From Flavobacteriales bacterium (lineage in GTDB: Bacteria; Bacteroidota; Bacteroidia; Flavobacteriales_D; Parvicellaceae), in the NCBI GenBank assembly GCA_018401455.1, contig JAGYKU010000025.1:1-36204 (forward strand): a stretch of DNA of 36,204 bases, in the 5' to 3' direction. The notes under the pieces were generated by a model. The model made no database searches. It worked only from the letters and a program-made list of their open reading frames with translations, and was not told the DNA's origin. Below are positions 8,376-18,472 of the stretch, one piece after another. Made by a program: the position numbers and the translations under genes. How positions within the stretch are numbered: the stretch's first letter is position 1; each line of letters starts with the position of its first letter.

Positions 8376-10265
8376 ATGCAAACGGGAACCATTAATATTC
8401 AAACGGAGAATATATTTCCAATTATTAAGAAATTCTTGTATTCGGATACTGAGATTTTCTTAAGAGAATTAGTGTCTAATGCTGTAGATGCTTCACAAAA
8501 ACTAAAAACGCTTTCCAAAACTGGAGAGTTCAACGAAGAGGTAAAAGACCTAAGAGTAGAAGTAATTCTAGACAAAGAAGCCAAAACCATCACCATCAGA
8601 GATAATGGTATCGGAATGACAGGCGAAGAAGTTGAAAAATACATCAATCAAATTGCTTTTTCAGGCGCTAAAGAATTTGCCGAAAAATACAAAGACAAAG
8701 ATGCCAATGCCATGATTGGTCACTTTGGATTGGGATTTTATTCCGCTTTTATGGTTTCAGAAAAAGTACAAATCAAAACGCTTTCTTTTCAAAAAGATGC
8801 TAAAGCAGTGCAATGGGAAAGTGATGGTTCGCCAACTTTTACTTTGTCTGAAATTGAAAAAACAGAAAGAGGAACTGACATCATTTTGCACATTGCTGAA
8901 GATTCAGTAGAGTTTTTGGAAGAAGCAAGATTAAGTCAAATTCTTTCTAAATACTGTAAATTCCTTCCTGTAGAAATCAAATTTGGAACTCGTAAAACTT
9001 GGGTAGAAAACGAAAAAGGTGAAAAAGACGATAAAGGAAATGTAAAGAAAGTAGAAAAAGAAATAGACAATATCATCAACAATACAGAACCAACTTGGAT
9101 TAAAAAACCAGCAGACCTAACTGATGAAGATTACAAAAATTTCTACAACGAATTATATCCTTTCACAGAAGATCCACTTTTCAATATTCATTTGAATGTA
9201 GACTACCCTTTCAACTTAACAGGAATCTTGTATTTCCCTAAGTTGAAAAACAATATGGAAGTTCAGAAAAACAAAATTCAATTGTACAGCAATCAAGTAT
9301 TCATTACGGATTCTGTTGAGAATATTGTTCCTGATTTCTTGACATTACTTCACGGTGTGATTGATTCTCCAGATATTCCATTGAATGTTTCTAGATCTTA
9401 TTTACAAGCAGACAGCAATGTAAAAAAGATTTCGAATCACATCAACAAGAAAGTGGCAGACAAATTGAATTCAATGTTCAAAGATAACAGAGAAGACTTT
9501 CAGTCTAAGTGGGACGACATTCAAATTTTCATTCAATATGGAATGTTGAGTGATGATAAATTCTACGAAAGAGCAGAAAAATTCACTTTGGTAAAAAATA
9601 CAAAAGGCGAATATTTCACTTTGGAAGAATACAAAGAAAAAATTAAAGCCACTCAAACAGATAGAGACAACAAAACAGTAATACTTTATACCCATAATGT
9701 GGATGCGCATCATTCTATAATTGCTGATGCTAATGAAAGAGGATATGACGTTTTGATTATGGACAGCCCACTTTCTAGCCATTTGATTCAGAAATTTGAA
9801 CAAAAATTGGAAGTTTCTTTCTCTAGAGTAGATGGAGATACCTTGGACAAATTGATTCAAAAAGAAGATGAAATTCCATCAAAACTTTCTAAAGAAGAAG
9901 AGGAAAAAATCAAACCAGTATTTGAATCACATTTGGACACTGGAAAATTTACTGTTCAATTTGAAAGTTTGAGCGAAAAAGACAAACCTGTCATCATTAC
10001 GCAAAGTGAATTTATGAGAAGATTGAAAGAGCAACAAGCACTTGGAGGTGGTGGAATGCACATGATGGGCAATATGCCAGAAATGTACAGTGTAGTTGTG
10101 AATAGTAATCACCCAATTGTTTCTAAAATTCTAAATGAGAAAAGTGAAGAAAAGAAAAGTGATTTAACCCAACAAACGATAGATTTAGCAATGCTTTCAA
10201 ACGGTTTGTTGAAAGGAGAAAAATTAACCCAATTCATCAATAGAAGTTTATCTTTAATTGATTAA
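8376..10265 (+). CDS. htpG: Chaperone HtpG (bacterial Hsp90)
   Basis: This full-length 629-residue Hsp90 homolog starts MQTGTINIQTENIFPIIKK. The GHKL ATPase motifs are visible: FLRELVSNAVDA near 30 (catalytic Glu and Asn), DNGIGM near 78 and GHFGLGFYSAFM near 116-127. The middle domain contains the conserved SRSYLQ-type sequence (NVSRSYLQADSN, with the ATPase-activating Arg). A C-terminal dimerisation domain ends in LSLID. The protein is an ATP-driven cytosolic dimer that remodels client proteins under stress, together with DnaK. It is monocistronic, with a palindrome upstream and a hairpin terminator just after the stop. Confidence 0.98.
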   Translation: MQTGTINIQTENIFPIIKKFLYSDTEIFLRELVSNAVDASQKLKTLSKTGEFNEEVKDLRVEVILDKEAKTITIRDNGIGMTGEEVEKYINQIAFSGAKEFAEKYKDKDANAMIGHFGLGFYSAFMVSEKVQIKTLSFQKDAKAVQWESDGSPTFTLSEIEKTERGTDIILHIAEDSVEFLEEARLSQILSKYCKFLPVEIKFGTRKTWVENEKGEKDDKGNVKKVEKEIDNIINNTEPTWIKKPADLTDEDYKNFYNELYPFTEDPLFNIHLNVDYPFNLTGILYFPKLKNNMEVQKNKIQLYSNQVFITDSVENIVPDFLTLLHGVIDSPDIPLNVSRSYLQADSNVKKISNHINKKVADKLNSMFKDNREDFQSKWDDIQIFIQYGMLSDDKFYERAEKFTLVKNTKGEYFTLEEYKEKIKATQTDRDNKTVILYTHNVDAHHSIIADANERGYDVLIMDSPLSSHLIQKFEQKLEVSFSRVDGDTLDKLIQKEDEIPSKLSKEEEEKIKPVFESHLDTGKFTVQFESLSEKDKPVIITQSEFMRRLKEQQALGGGGMHMMGNMPEMYSVVVNSNHPIVSKILNEKSEEKKSDLTQQTIDLAMLSNGLLKGEKLTQFINRSLSLID

Positions 10266-10283
10266 ATACAAGTATATGATTAA

Positions 10284-10316
10284 GGGAGGTGTGAAAAAAG
10301 CACCTCTCTTTTTTTT
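10284..10316 (+). terminator. htpG: Rho-independent terminator of htpG
   Basis: GGGAGGTG (10284-10291) pairs with CACCTCTC (10301-10308), with one G-T wobble, around a 9-base A-rich loop, and is followed by eight T. The T-run abuts the end of the convergent gene, so the hairpin serves htpG; the other direction lacks a good T-tract. Confidence 0.85.
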
Positions 10317-10746
10317 AAGAATAAAGAGCGTTTTTTGAAATAATAACCTTATTGCCAACAACTTCAATTTTCCAAGATTTGTCAAAAATTTGTGGAAGGT
10401 ATCGTTGATAAAGTTTTAACCTTTTAGTTGGAAACTCTGCATCTTCGTCAGCCCTTGGTTCGCCCACAAATTCGTAAGTATGAACATTAGGATGAATCTC
10501 TTTGTAGTATTGGAATATTTCAACAATAGTTGTCATTACTCTAAAAGCTTCACCTTTATTAGTCATAGCATACTCTTCTCCTTCAAACTCTTCGTTTAAA
10601 ACCCCAAAAGCAACGGAAACATAGAGTAAATTATCTTTCTTTCTAGCAAATCGAACTTCATATTCTATCTCACTATCTGTTTCAAACAAGAATACACTTC
10701 CTGAAGGAATTGAAGGATAATTTATTTTATAAGGTTTTAATGACAT
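10315..10746 (-). CDS. Hypothetical protein, conserved-looking, unknown function
   Basis: A 143-residue soluble protein without signal peptide or membrane helix. It has a beta-rich first half (YEVRFARKKDNLLYVSVAFG), then the notable NEEFEGEEYAMTNKGEAFRV leading to an amphipathic helix (MTTIVEIFQYYKEIHP). The tail contains PRADEDAEFPTKRLKLYQRY. This arrangement of an 'A-T-N-K-G-E-A-F-R-V' core before a helix recalls small uncharacterised phage or host proteins, but I cannot assign a family. It is convergent with htpG and ends within that gene's terminator T-run. Confidence 0.6.
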   Translation of the reverse strand: MSLKPYKINYPSIPSGSVFLFETDSEIEYEVRFARKKDNLLYVSVAFGVLNEEFEGEEYAMTNKGEAFRVMTTIVEIFQYYKEIHPNVHTYEFVGEPRADEDAEFPTKRLKLYQRYLPQIFDKSWKIEVVGNKVIISKNALYS

Positions 10747-10823
10747 ATATTCGCAAAATTAAAAATTAAAAACAAACTTTTAATAAAAAAGATACATTCA
10801 ATGAAATTATTTTTTGAACTAAT

Positions 10824-10907
10824 GCGATTTTTGGAGGAATTGTGGGATTTATTTTCACTCGACATTGGTTTGGAGCATTGTTGGGGCTATTGTTGGTGCT
10901 TATATAG
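10824..10907 (+). pseudogene. Detached N-terminal membrane segment of the downstream TerB/DnaJ gene
   Basis: Reading from 10824 gives AIFGGIVGFIFTRHWFGALLG, a glycine-rich membrane segment; a +1 shift then gives AIVGAYIDGQQ. DjlA-like proteins in Bacteroidota typically begin with such a Gly-zipper membrane segment and then a Gly/Ser/Gln-rich linker before the TerB domain. The linker (QEGQSQSRTFRGGT) also continues in a different frame past 10908. So the true gene start is upstream and the open frame at 10908 is only its in-frame remainder. Confidence 0.6.
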
Positions 10908-11588
10908 ATGGTCAGCAAAAATGAATTCAAGAAGGGCAATCACAATCAAGAACCTTTAGAGGAGGGACTCAATATCAGAGGTCATCAAACCAATATGGGT
11001 GGAAACAATCTTCAACATGAATTTTCAAAAGCGCTATTGATTTTATCCGCAGCAGTAATCAAAGCAGATGGTCAAATTTTGAAATCAGAGTTGAATTTTG
11101 TGAAACAGTTTTTAGTTCAGCAATTTGGAAAAGATTTGGCTCAAGAGTATTTATTACAATTTAAGACTATTCTAAACTCCTCCAATAACCTCAATGAAAC
11201 GTGTGCAAAAATCAATCAAATGATGCAACCTCAACAGCGATTGATGTTGATTCAATACCTTTTTGGAATTGCTCAAAGTGATGGAAATGTCTCCAAACAC
11301 GAATTGGATTCCATCAAGAGAATTGCTAGTTTATTGGGAATTGCAGATTATAAGTTTGAACAAGTAAAATCTATGTTTTGGAAAGATGCTTCAAACGATT
11401 ATAAAATATTAGGTGTTTCGAAAGATGTTTCTGACCAAGATATTAAAAAGGCATACCGAAAAATGGCCATCGAACACCATCCTGATAAAGTTGCCAATTT
11501 AGGAGAACAGCATCAGAAAGCTGCCAAAGAACAGTTTCAAAAAATCCAAGAAGCTTACGAAAACATAAAAAAAGAGAGAGGTTTTTAA
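10908..11588 (+). CDS. TerB/DnaJ-domain co-chaperone (DjlA-like), N-terminus frameshifted
   Basis: From about residue 30 this is clearly coding: a TerB-like helical domain (EFSKALLILSAAVIKADG... through SDGNVSKHELDSIKRIASLL, residues about 38-150, with the paired acidic motifs KADG and SDGN), then a C-terminal J domain (residues about 165-226) with YKILGVSKD, KKAYRKMA and the essential HPD tripeptide in EHHPDKV. J domains stimulate DnaK ATPase; DjlA-type proteins are membrane-anchored. The first ~28 residues given by the ATG at 10908 are probably not native: upstream and in another frame lie the expected membrane anchor and linker. At least two indels separate the parts. A short gap (29 bases) leads to a convergent gene. 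Confidence 0.85.
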   Translation: MVSKNEFKKGNHNQEPLEEGLNIRGHQTNMGGNNLQHEFSKALLILSAAVIKADGQILKSELNFVKQFLVQQFGKDLAQEYLLQFKTILNSSNNLNETCAKINQMMQPQQRLMLIQYLFGIAQSDGNVSKHELDSIKRIASLLGIADYKFEQVKSMFWKDASNDYKILGVSKDVSDQDIKKAYRKMAIEHHPDKVANLGEQHQKAAKEQFQKIQEAYENIKKERGF

Positions 11589-11617
11589 GTGTTTTTGAAA
11601 ATCATACTTTCTTCAAA

Positions 11618-14600
11618 CTAATCAATCTGAACACCCATTACCAATACGTCATCCAACTGCTCTAAATCACCCATCCAATTGATTAATTTACTATCGATTA
11701 AATCGTATTGTTGCTCCATAGTTTTACCTTGAATTTCAATCAAAAGTTGCAACAATTGTCTGTACTTAAACTTCTTGCCACGATCTCCTCCAAATTGGTC
11801 TGGGAATCCATCAGAGAATATGTAAATCAAATCGTTGGGCAATAAATCAATTTCGTGTAGATTGAATATTTTGTTTTCATAAGAACTATCACCTAGTGAG
11901 AATTTATCTGGTTTATATTCAATCAACTTACCATTTCTGATAATAACCAACGGCCTATTAACCCCAGAGAATTGAAGTTTATTGGTATTTTTATCAATCG
12001 TACAAAGTGCTATATCCATACTATCTCTGGATTTTTGATCTGTATCTGATTGATTTAGAATTCTTGTTAATTTTTTATCTATTTGCTCAAGTGCTATCGT
12101 TGGTTTGAAATTTTGCCATCATGTATTACTTGGGTCATTAGGTTATTGCATATTGCAGACATCATTGCTCCAGGCACACCGTGACCAGTACAATCAGCAA
12201 CTGCAAAAAACAATATTTTCATCAATCTGGTACACCAATAGAAATCACCACTTACAATATCTTTAGGTTTATAAAAAACAAAACTTTTAGGTAAAATTCT
12301 TTTCACTTCGCTCATGGAAGGCAAAATTGCTTTTTGAATTTTGAGAGCATAATTGATACTATCTGTTATATCCTTATTTTTTTCTTGAATGATTTCTTTT
12401 TGCTTTACAACTTCTGCTGTTCTTTCTCTCACTCTATCTTCAAGGCTTTCATATAGAAGTGCATTTTCTAGAGCAGTGGCAACAGTATTAGCCAAACCTT
12501 TTAAAATATCTAAATGATATTCAGAATATACATTAGGTTCGTAACTTTGAACAGTGAGCACCCCAAACACTTCATCTTTCAAAAACAAAGGCACATAAAT
12601 AATACTTGCAGAATCTTTACCAGAAACAGGACTTAAAATCCCTTTGATATAATTATGGTATTCTTCAAAATAATTATTGACGAAAATTTCTTTTTTGTTT
12701 CTATAACAATAACTAGCTAACCTTTCATCTGAAATCAAATATTCAAAATCATCCATTTTGGCTCCTTTCTCAATAAAACCTTTCATCACAATGGATTTCG
12801 AAGTATGATTATATATACCAATTCCAAATGATGTAGCATCCATTAGCGTATTGATATTTGAATAAACCGTACTTATAATGGTTTCTACAGATAAAGCATG
12901 TGAAATATCTTTGCTTATCTGACTTAGAAGTTTGGTGTTTTGATATGCTTTTTCAATTTCGGCAGTTCGTTCTTTTACTCTTTCTTCCAAAACTTCATAA
13001 AGATTGGCGTTTTCAAGAGCGCTTGCGATGTAAACAGACAAATTTCGAAGAATATTTAAATGATAATCAGAATAAATATTTTTTTCAAAACTTTGAACTG
13101 TCATTACACCAATCACTTTATCCTTGGAAACCAAAGGCAAATATACCATTGACTCTGGCATTTCACCTTGCTCAACTGTTTGGATTGAATCTACAAATAG
13201 TGAATGTTCTTTTTCCCAATCATTAATAAAGATTTCTTCTTTCTTTGTAAAACATCGAGTAGCGATATTATTTTTGGTAATTGGATATGAAAAATCAGGT
13301 AGCTTCTCCCCTTTTTCCATAGCTCCAGAAAAAAATAAATCTTCTTCTTCTTTTCTAAAAAGCGCTATTCCAAAAACATTGGCATCCATTAAATTATTGA
13401 TATTTCTATACACTTTAGAAACTATATCCCTTACCGACAATTCAGAAGCTATTTCCTTACCGATTTCACTGAGTAACTGAGTATTTTTGAAGGATTTCAA
13501 AATGGCTTCTTTTTGCGCCATCACCTCAGAAGTTCGCTCCAAAATCTCATTTTCTTGGTTTTTGAGCAAATTAGCATTTTCAAGTGCAATGGCAGTATAG
13601 GCTCCCAAAGTTTTAAGAATATCAAGGTGATAAGGAGAATATGCATTTTTCACAAAAGCTTGAACAGTAATTACGCCTACTACTTTTTCTCCAATCATCA
13701 TAGGGCAAAAAAGTAAAGACTCTGGTAAATCACCAGTTACAACAACAATTTTATTGGTATATTTTTTATAATCAACTGCGTGGTCATTTATAAAGATACT
13801 TTTTTTATGAGTAACGCACCAAACAGAATAATTGTCTATATCATCCATTGAAACCGTTACTTTCTTTTGCCTTTTCCCTTTTTCTATTGTGTATTGATAA
13901 TCAATTGTTCTTTCATCTGGATTATAAAGTCTAATAGAAAAACAAGTCGCATCCATCAATTGATTGATGTTATTTTGTAGTTTATAAAATATGGATTCTA
14001 CATCGTGAATTGAAATAATTTCTTGACCAATCTCTCCTAATAATCTTGTGTTTTCAAATGCAGATTGAAGTTGTTCTTTTTGTTCAATAATTTCTTTGGT
14101 ACGTTCTTTAATTTTGTCCTCCAAATTTTGATATAAAGAAGCATTTTCAATTCCAATAGCCGCATAAACCGCTAAATTTCTTAGAATATTTACTTGATAT
14201 TCTTGGTAAGCATTTTTCTCAAAACTCTGAACTGTGATTACTCCAATTTTCTTATCTTTAACAAAAAGAGGAAGATAAATCAACGAAGACGGTAACTCTC
14301 CAACAATTGCCTTTTTATGAGAACCTACATAATTCGACAATTCATTTTCGTAATCCCCAATTACGATTTCTACACTCTGTTTAAAACAACGAATCGCCAA
14401 TCTATCATCATCTTCTAATGAAAAAAAGGCTTCAGGTAGTTTTTCCCCTCTTTCCATATAACCAGGAAACGAAATAGACCTTCCATCATAAGACAAAACT
14501 CCAACTCCAAAACAAGTCGCATCTAACAATTTGTTTACACTTTCATATACAGTATTGATAATTTGATCAACAGAAAGTAAGGAAGTGATTTTCTTACCTA

Positions 14601-15720
14601 TTTCACTTAAAGAAACAACATCTTCAAAATATTTCTTAAGTTCCTTATTTTTATTTTCTAAAAGATTTTTTTCTACTTCGGCTTGTTCCACTTTGAATTG
14701 AAGTTCCAAACCTTTACTTCTTCTATCTGCTTTTTCAGATCTCGCTTCTTCTTTAACGATATGAAAAAGTTTATAATTTTCATAAGCAACATCTAAGGCT
14801 CCTAGCTTTTCGTATGCTATGGAAAGCCCTTCATAGGATTTGTATAATGATTCTTTCGAATTAATCTCTTTACTCAATTCAATGGAAGTATGAAAAAACT
14901 CCATTGCTTTTTCTGGATTATTTTCTTCTAAATATAGCCTTCCAATACTCTCTAAAGTGATGGCTTCGCCTACTTTGAATCCAATTTCCTTTCTTAAATT
15001 CAAACTTTCGTTAAAATAACGATGAGCATTTTCGAAATCTTTCTTTTTGAAATAAATATTTCCAATTCCGTTCAAAGCAAATGCTTCTACTTGTTTGTTG
15101 CTATGGTATGTTTTTAAGACATCAATACATTCAAACATTGATGACAATGCATCTTCGTATTTGCCCAAATTTGCGTAAGCATTTCCAATCCCGTCCAAAG
15201 CTTTAGGCAATACAATGTAATCCTTTATCTGTTTACAGATGGTAATACTTTTACTAAGGCTTTCAATGGCTTTTTCATTATCATCAATACTATAATATAC
15301 TGTACCCATTCCATTAAGACCATCAGCAATACCTTGTAGATTATTGTTATTTTCGTTGATTCTAAAGCATTGCATAAAATAGCGCAAAGCATTGTCATAA
15401 TCAGATAAATAATAAAAATTGGTTCCTAAATTATAATTGCACTGAGCTTCTTCCTCAGGAAGATTTAGTTCTTTAAATAACTGCATTGCGGCAAAAGTAT
15501 AATCAACCGCTTCTTCATTATTGGACAACCAAATACTACAAGCACCTAAAGTTTTTTTGGATTGCGCTATTCCTTTGGGATAGTGATTAATTTCACTTTC
15601 TAAAAGTGCTTTACGGGCAATTTCTATAGCTTTTTTAGGGTCTTTTCTATTCAAATCCCATCCTTCACTATTGAGTTTATCAATAGTTTTATATATTTCA
15701 TTTTGAATGGTTTGATTCAT
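11618..15720 (-). CDS. TPR-4xGAF-SpoIIE serine phosphatase, carrying a -1 frameshift
   Basis: Two open frames, 12094-15720 (1208 residues) and 11618-12019, belong to one gene. The C-terminal PP2C domain breaks off at KISN in the first, and the next bases in the neighbouring frame read PTIALEQIDKKLTRILNQ and run into MDIALC. The total of 4103 bases is one short of a multiple of three, so one deleted base near 12101-12112 explains it. Order: TPR repeats (residues ~20-330), coiled coil, four tandem GAF domains (~372-530, 562-720, 755-910, 940-1095) each joined by a helical ER(T/A)xE linker, then a SpoIIE-type PP2C domain with DIVSGDFYW and ADCTGHGVPGA metal-binding motifs. There is no signal peptide or membrane segment. 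It likely dephosphorylates an anti-sigma antagonist in response to a cytosolic signal. The stretch CTRLMKILFFA near 12215-12235 also looks altered (CTQIDENIVFF in another frame). Confidence 0.88.
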
Positions 15721-15954
15721 TGATTTTATTTAGGAAAATCCAATTAAGGGTCTAAATATAGTAAAGTTGTGATACATATTCAAATTTTGTGAAGAAAAAT
15801 TGAATTAACAATTAAAATAAAAGACTGCAATAAGTTTAAAAATTTCATCAATAAAGTAGGAGAAATAATTAGTTCATTTAATGATTTTCAATCTAAATTT
15901 AAACAAAACAATACACTTGAATGTTAAAGATTTAAAAGTAAACTATGATACTTC
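15721..15954. other. Intergenic, promoter region of the SpoIIE gene
   Basis: This is AT-rich with no gene. On the minus strand, TATATTTA lies about 40 bases before the SpoIIE start and resembles a -7 box. Nothing else stands out. Confidence 0.3.
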
Positions 15955-16359
15955 TTGCAAACAAAAACACAAAAAAATTTAAACCCTGTCAATTCGGTAA
16001 TTAGTTTTCATAAATATTCATTTATTGAAAGAATAAAGATGAAAGGAATTGGTTCGGGACAATTGAAAGTAGTTTCATATTCTGAAAACTTAAAAGATTG
16101 TTTTAGCGATAATCATGTGACATTAAATTTGGTGATTGAATTACGAAAAATGGAATCATAATTTATATAAGAAATTATATTAATAATTATGTTTGGCTAG
16201 TTCCTTCTATCAATTGAGTATTTTCAAATCAGACTTTACAGCATTCATGCAAATGGAACATTTATCAAAATAGATTTATCTTCAATCAAAGGAAACAATG
16301 CGTCTTTCATAAAGAAGTTACAGAAAAAATTGGAAAAGGTTTCGGAATTTAATTCATAA
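15955..16359 (+). pseudogene. Two coding-like fragments of unknown gene(s)
   Basis: A short open stretch contains MKGIGSGQLKVVSYSENLKD and then NHVTLNLVIELRKMES, ending at 16161. About 80 bases later a second stretch reads SIHANGTFIKIDLSSIKGN and KKLQKKLEKVSEFNS, stopping near 16359. Both have the residue balance of real protein, and the second ends in a natural-looking stop. I recognise no family. They may be one gene broken by frameshifts, like other patches in this window. No promoter or full-length frame is evident. Confidence 0.35.
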
Positions 16360-16439
16360 TCATAACCTTTTTTCTGTGGACGGTGTCCACCGAAGCCCTT
16401 GTGAAATCTTATTTTAATTTTTCTAGTTTCATTTCAAAG

Positions 16440-16475
16440 CCCTACTTCGCTTTTCTTGGGAAAAGCTTCGTAGGG
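16440..16475 (-). terminator. Hairpin downstream of tmRNA
   Basis: CCCTAC (16440-16445) pairs with GTAGGG (16470-16475), and inside it GCTTTTC pairs with GAAAAGC, separated by a small symmetric internal loop. It begins only a few bases after the mature tmRNA 3' end. There is no good T-run, so it may be a processing or termination hairpin. Confidence 0.4.
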
Positions 16476-16481
16476 CGAAGG

Positions 16482-16877
16482 TGGAGCCGGAGGGGTTCGA
16501 ACCCTCGTCCAAACGAGGAACAACCAAGGTTTCTACATGTTTATTTTGCGATTAATTTTCGACTTGAGTCTGAGCGCAAACACCCCAACAAAAGCTTATT
16601 TTCTTTAGTTTCGTATCGGCCTCGAAACACGACCTCAACTAGTTCAAGCCAACGATACCCATTGTTATAGACCGTTGAACGGGTAGTCTATAACCGGGCA
16701 ACTTGTCCACGTACCTTGTACGGGATTAAGCCACATCACATCGAGTGATTAGGCAGCAAGTGCGTAGTTGTTTTCTCCGTTTAAAGAGAGTGAGAATTCA
16801 GATTAACGAGCTAGATTCACAATGCTCGACATGCTTACTTCATCATTTCACCCGCAGTCAAATCCAAGGTCGGCCCC
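16482..16877 (-). ncRNA. ssrA: Transfer-messenger RNA (tmRNA)
   Basis: On the minus strand the 5' end GGGGCCGACC and the 3' end CCGGCTCC form the tRNA-like acceptor stem (GGGGCCG with CGGCTCC). A T-arm with GGTTCGAACCC lies near the 3' end. The open reading tag is GGA GAA AAC AAC TAC GCA CTT GCT GCC TAA, giving GENNYALAA, a typical Bacteroidota degradation tag ending ALAA. Its length, about 396 bases, is normal. CCA is not encoded: the bases after the discriminator are CCT. tmRNA with SmpB rescues stalled ribosomes and tags the product for proteolysis. A forward open frame over this region is a shadow. Confidence 0.97.
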
Positions 16878-17239
16878 AAAAGATTTTTATATCAAATACA
16901 AAATTAACCATTTTCCTGTAATCTTTAGCCTTTTAAAATGATTTTATTCTGCTCAAAAGAATTACAGATAAAGTTTTTGTATTCTTTCTAATAATTTTTG
17001 AAATAATCATTACTCTTTATCCATTTTCAAAAAGTTAGTTGCTTTAGACAAAGAATCTTACTTAATATTTTAAAATTGAAACAAAAGAAGCATTAGGCTT
17101 TAAGTAATTACTTCTTTGGTTGAACTAATCAATATAACTATTGAAATAACTTTTAATAAACCACTTCAGATCACAATTCTTTTTCTTACAAAGCCTGAAT
17201 TCAAAAACTTTTCGTAATTTCACGATTCTAAAAAATTAG
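16878..17239. other. Intergenic, no gene seen
   Basis: This AT-rich divergent spacer lies between tmRNA (minus) and the dehydrogenase (plus). TAATTTCA near 17215-17222 resembles a weakened -7 box for the dehydrogenase. On the minus strand TAATTTTG lies ~30 bases before the tmRNA 5' end and could drive it with a short leader. No open frame of note. Confidence 0.4.
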
Positions 17240-17257
17240 ATGAATAAAAGAACAGAT

Positions 17258-18472
17258 ATGATGAAAATAGGAATCATAAGAGAAGGAAAAACACCACCAG
17301 ACAAAAGAGTACCATTATCCCCAGAACAATGCGAAACCATCTTGAACAATTATCCTCAAGTGGAATTGTTTGTTCAGAAAAGTGAAATACGTAAATTCAA
17401 AGATTCTGAATATGAAAGATTAGGGATCGCTGTTGTAGATTCTGTAGATCATTGCGATGTTTTGATGGGCGTAAAAGAAGTTCCGAAAAATGAATTGATT
17501 CCAAATAAAAAATATTTTTTCTTTTCTCATACTTTCAAAAAACAGCCTTACAATAGAGATTTACTTCAAGCAATTATTGATAAAAATATTCAATTAATCG
17601 ACTGGGAAGTCATTACCAATTCCAACGGACAACGTTTGATTGCATTTGGAAGATACGCTGGAATTGTGGGATGTTATAACGGATTTTTGACTTACGGGAA
17701 AAAATCTGGCAACTATGCTTTAAAACCTGCACATCAATGTGAGGACAGAGCTGAAATGGAAGCTGAGTTAGACAATGTTAAACTTCCCAATAATTTCAAA
17801 ATTGTACTTACCGGAAAAGGAAGAGTAGGCGGAGGTGCTATTGAAACGATTTCTTGCATGCCACAAATTAAAGAAGTTGCTCCAGAAGATTTCTTATCTA
17901 AAACTTTTGACCACCCAGTTTATACGATTTTGAATGTGGAAGACTACAACAAAACAAAAGACGGTTCGGCATTTGACAAAAAACTATTTTACAGTGACCC
18001 ATCTCAAAATTTTGAATCTAATTTTATGCCTTACGCCCAGGTTGCTGATATGTACATCGCTTGCCATTATTGGGACAACAAAGCACCTTATATTTTCACT
18101 AGAGAAGATGCGAAACATCCGAATTGGAAAATACAGGTAGTTGCCGATGTAAGTTGTGATATCGATTGTGCGGTTGCGTGTACTATAAAACCTTCAACAA
18201 TTGCTGATCCAATTTATGGATACAACCCTCAAACTGAAAAAGAAGACGACTTTATGAAAGAAGGAGTTATTGCTGTTATGGCAGTAGATAATCTTCCTTG
18301 TGAACTACCTAAAGATGCTTCTGTTGATTTTGGAGAGATGTTTATTGATTATGTTTTAGAGCCTCTTTTAGGAAACGATCCAGAACAGATTATAGAGAGA
18401 GCATCGCAAACAAAAAATGGTAAATTAACGCCTCATTTTGCTTATTTACAAGATTATTTGGATGGAAAATGA
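17258..18472 (+). CDS. Saccharopine dehydrogenase (lysine-forming) / alanine dehydrogenase family
   Basis: The product of about 404 residues begins MMKIGIIREGKTPPDKRVPL, the classic opening of the AlaDH/PNT N-terminal domain. Further marks are the GVKEVP motif with the substrate Lys, SHTFKKQ with a His placed as in yeast Lys1-type saccharopine dehydrogenase, and a Rossmann glycine motif TGKGRVGGGAIE. The C-terminal part contains VVADVSCDIDCAVACT. Lys1-type enzymes interconvert saccharopine with lysine and 2-oxoglutarate using NAD; the length suits them better than the shorter AlaDH. The substrate is not certain. The open frame extends to an ATG at 17240, but homologs start at MKIGIIREGK, so 17258 (or 17261) is preferred. 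It overlaps the convergent lipase gene by 19 bases. Confidence 0.82.
   Translation: MMKIGIIREGKTPPDKRVPLSPEQCETILNNYPQVELFVQKSEIRKFKDSEYERLGIAVVDSVDHCDVLMGVKEVPKNELIPNKKYFFFSHTFKKQPYNRDLLQAIIDKNIQLIDWEVITNSNGQRLIAFGRYAGIVGCYNGFLTYGKKSGNYALKPAHQCEDRAEMEAELDNVKLPNNFKIVLTGKGRVGGGAIETISCMPQIKEVAPEDFLSKTFDHPVYTILNVEDYNKTKDGSAFDKKLFYSDPSQNFESNFMPYAQVADMYIACHYWDNKAPYIFTREDAKHPNWKIQVVADVSCDIDCAVACTIKPSTIADPIYGYNPQTEKEDDFMKEGVIAVMAVDNLPCELPKDASVDFGEMFIDYVLEPLLGNDPEQIIERASQTKNGKLTPHFAYLQDYLDGK

Noticed and set aside
9471-10112. Minus-strand frames within htpG
   Set aside because: They are antisense to the conserved Hsp90 middle and C-terminal domains; composition is typical of shadows.
12900-13716. 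Plus-strand frames within the TPR-GAF-SpoIIE gene
   Set aside because: They are antisense to clear GAF domains and have no family signal.
16482-16560. Apparent separate tRNA
   Set aside because: The tRNA-like ends belong to tmRNA: the other half of the acceptor stem is about 390 bases away and the GENNYALAA tag lies between.
16383-16670. Forward open frame of 95 codons over the tmRNA region
   Set aside because: It lies on the strand opposite tmRNA and includes the GGTTCGAACCC T-arm in reverse; it is a shadow of the RNA gene.
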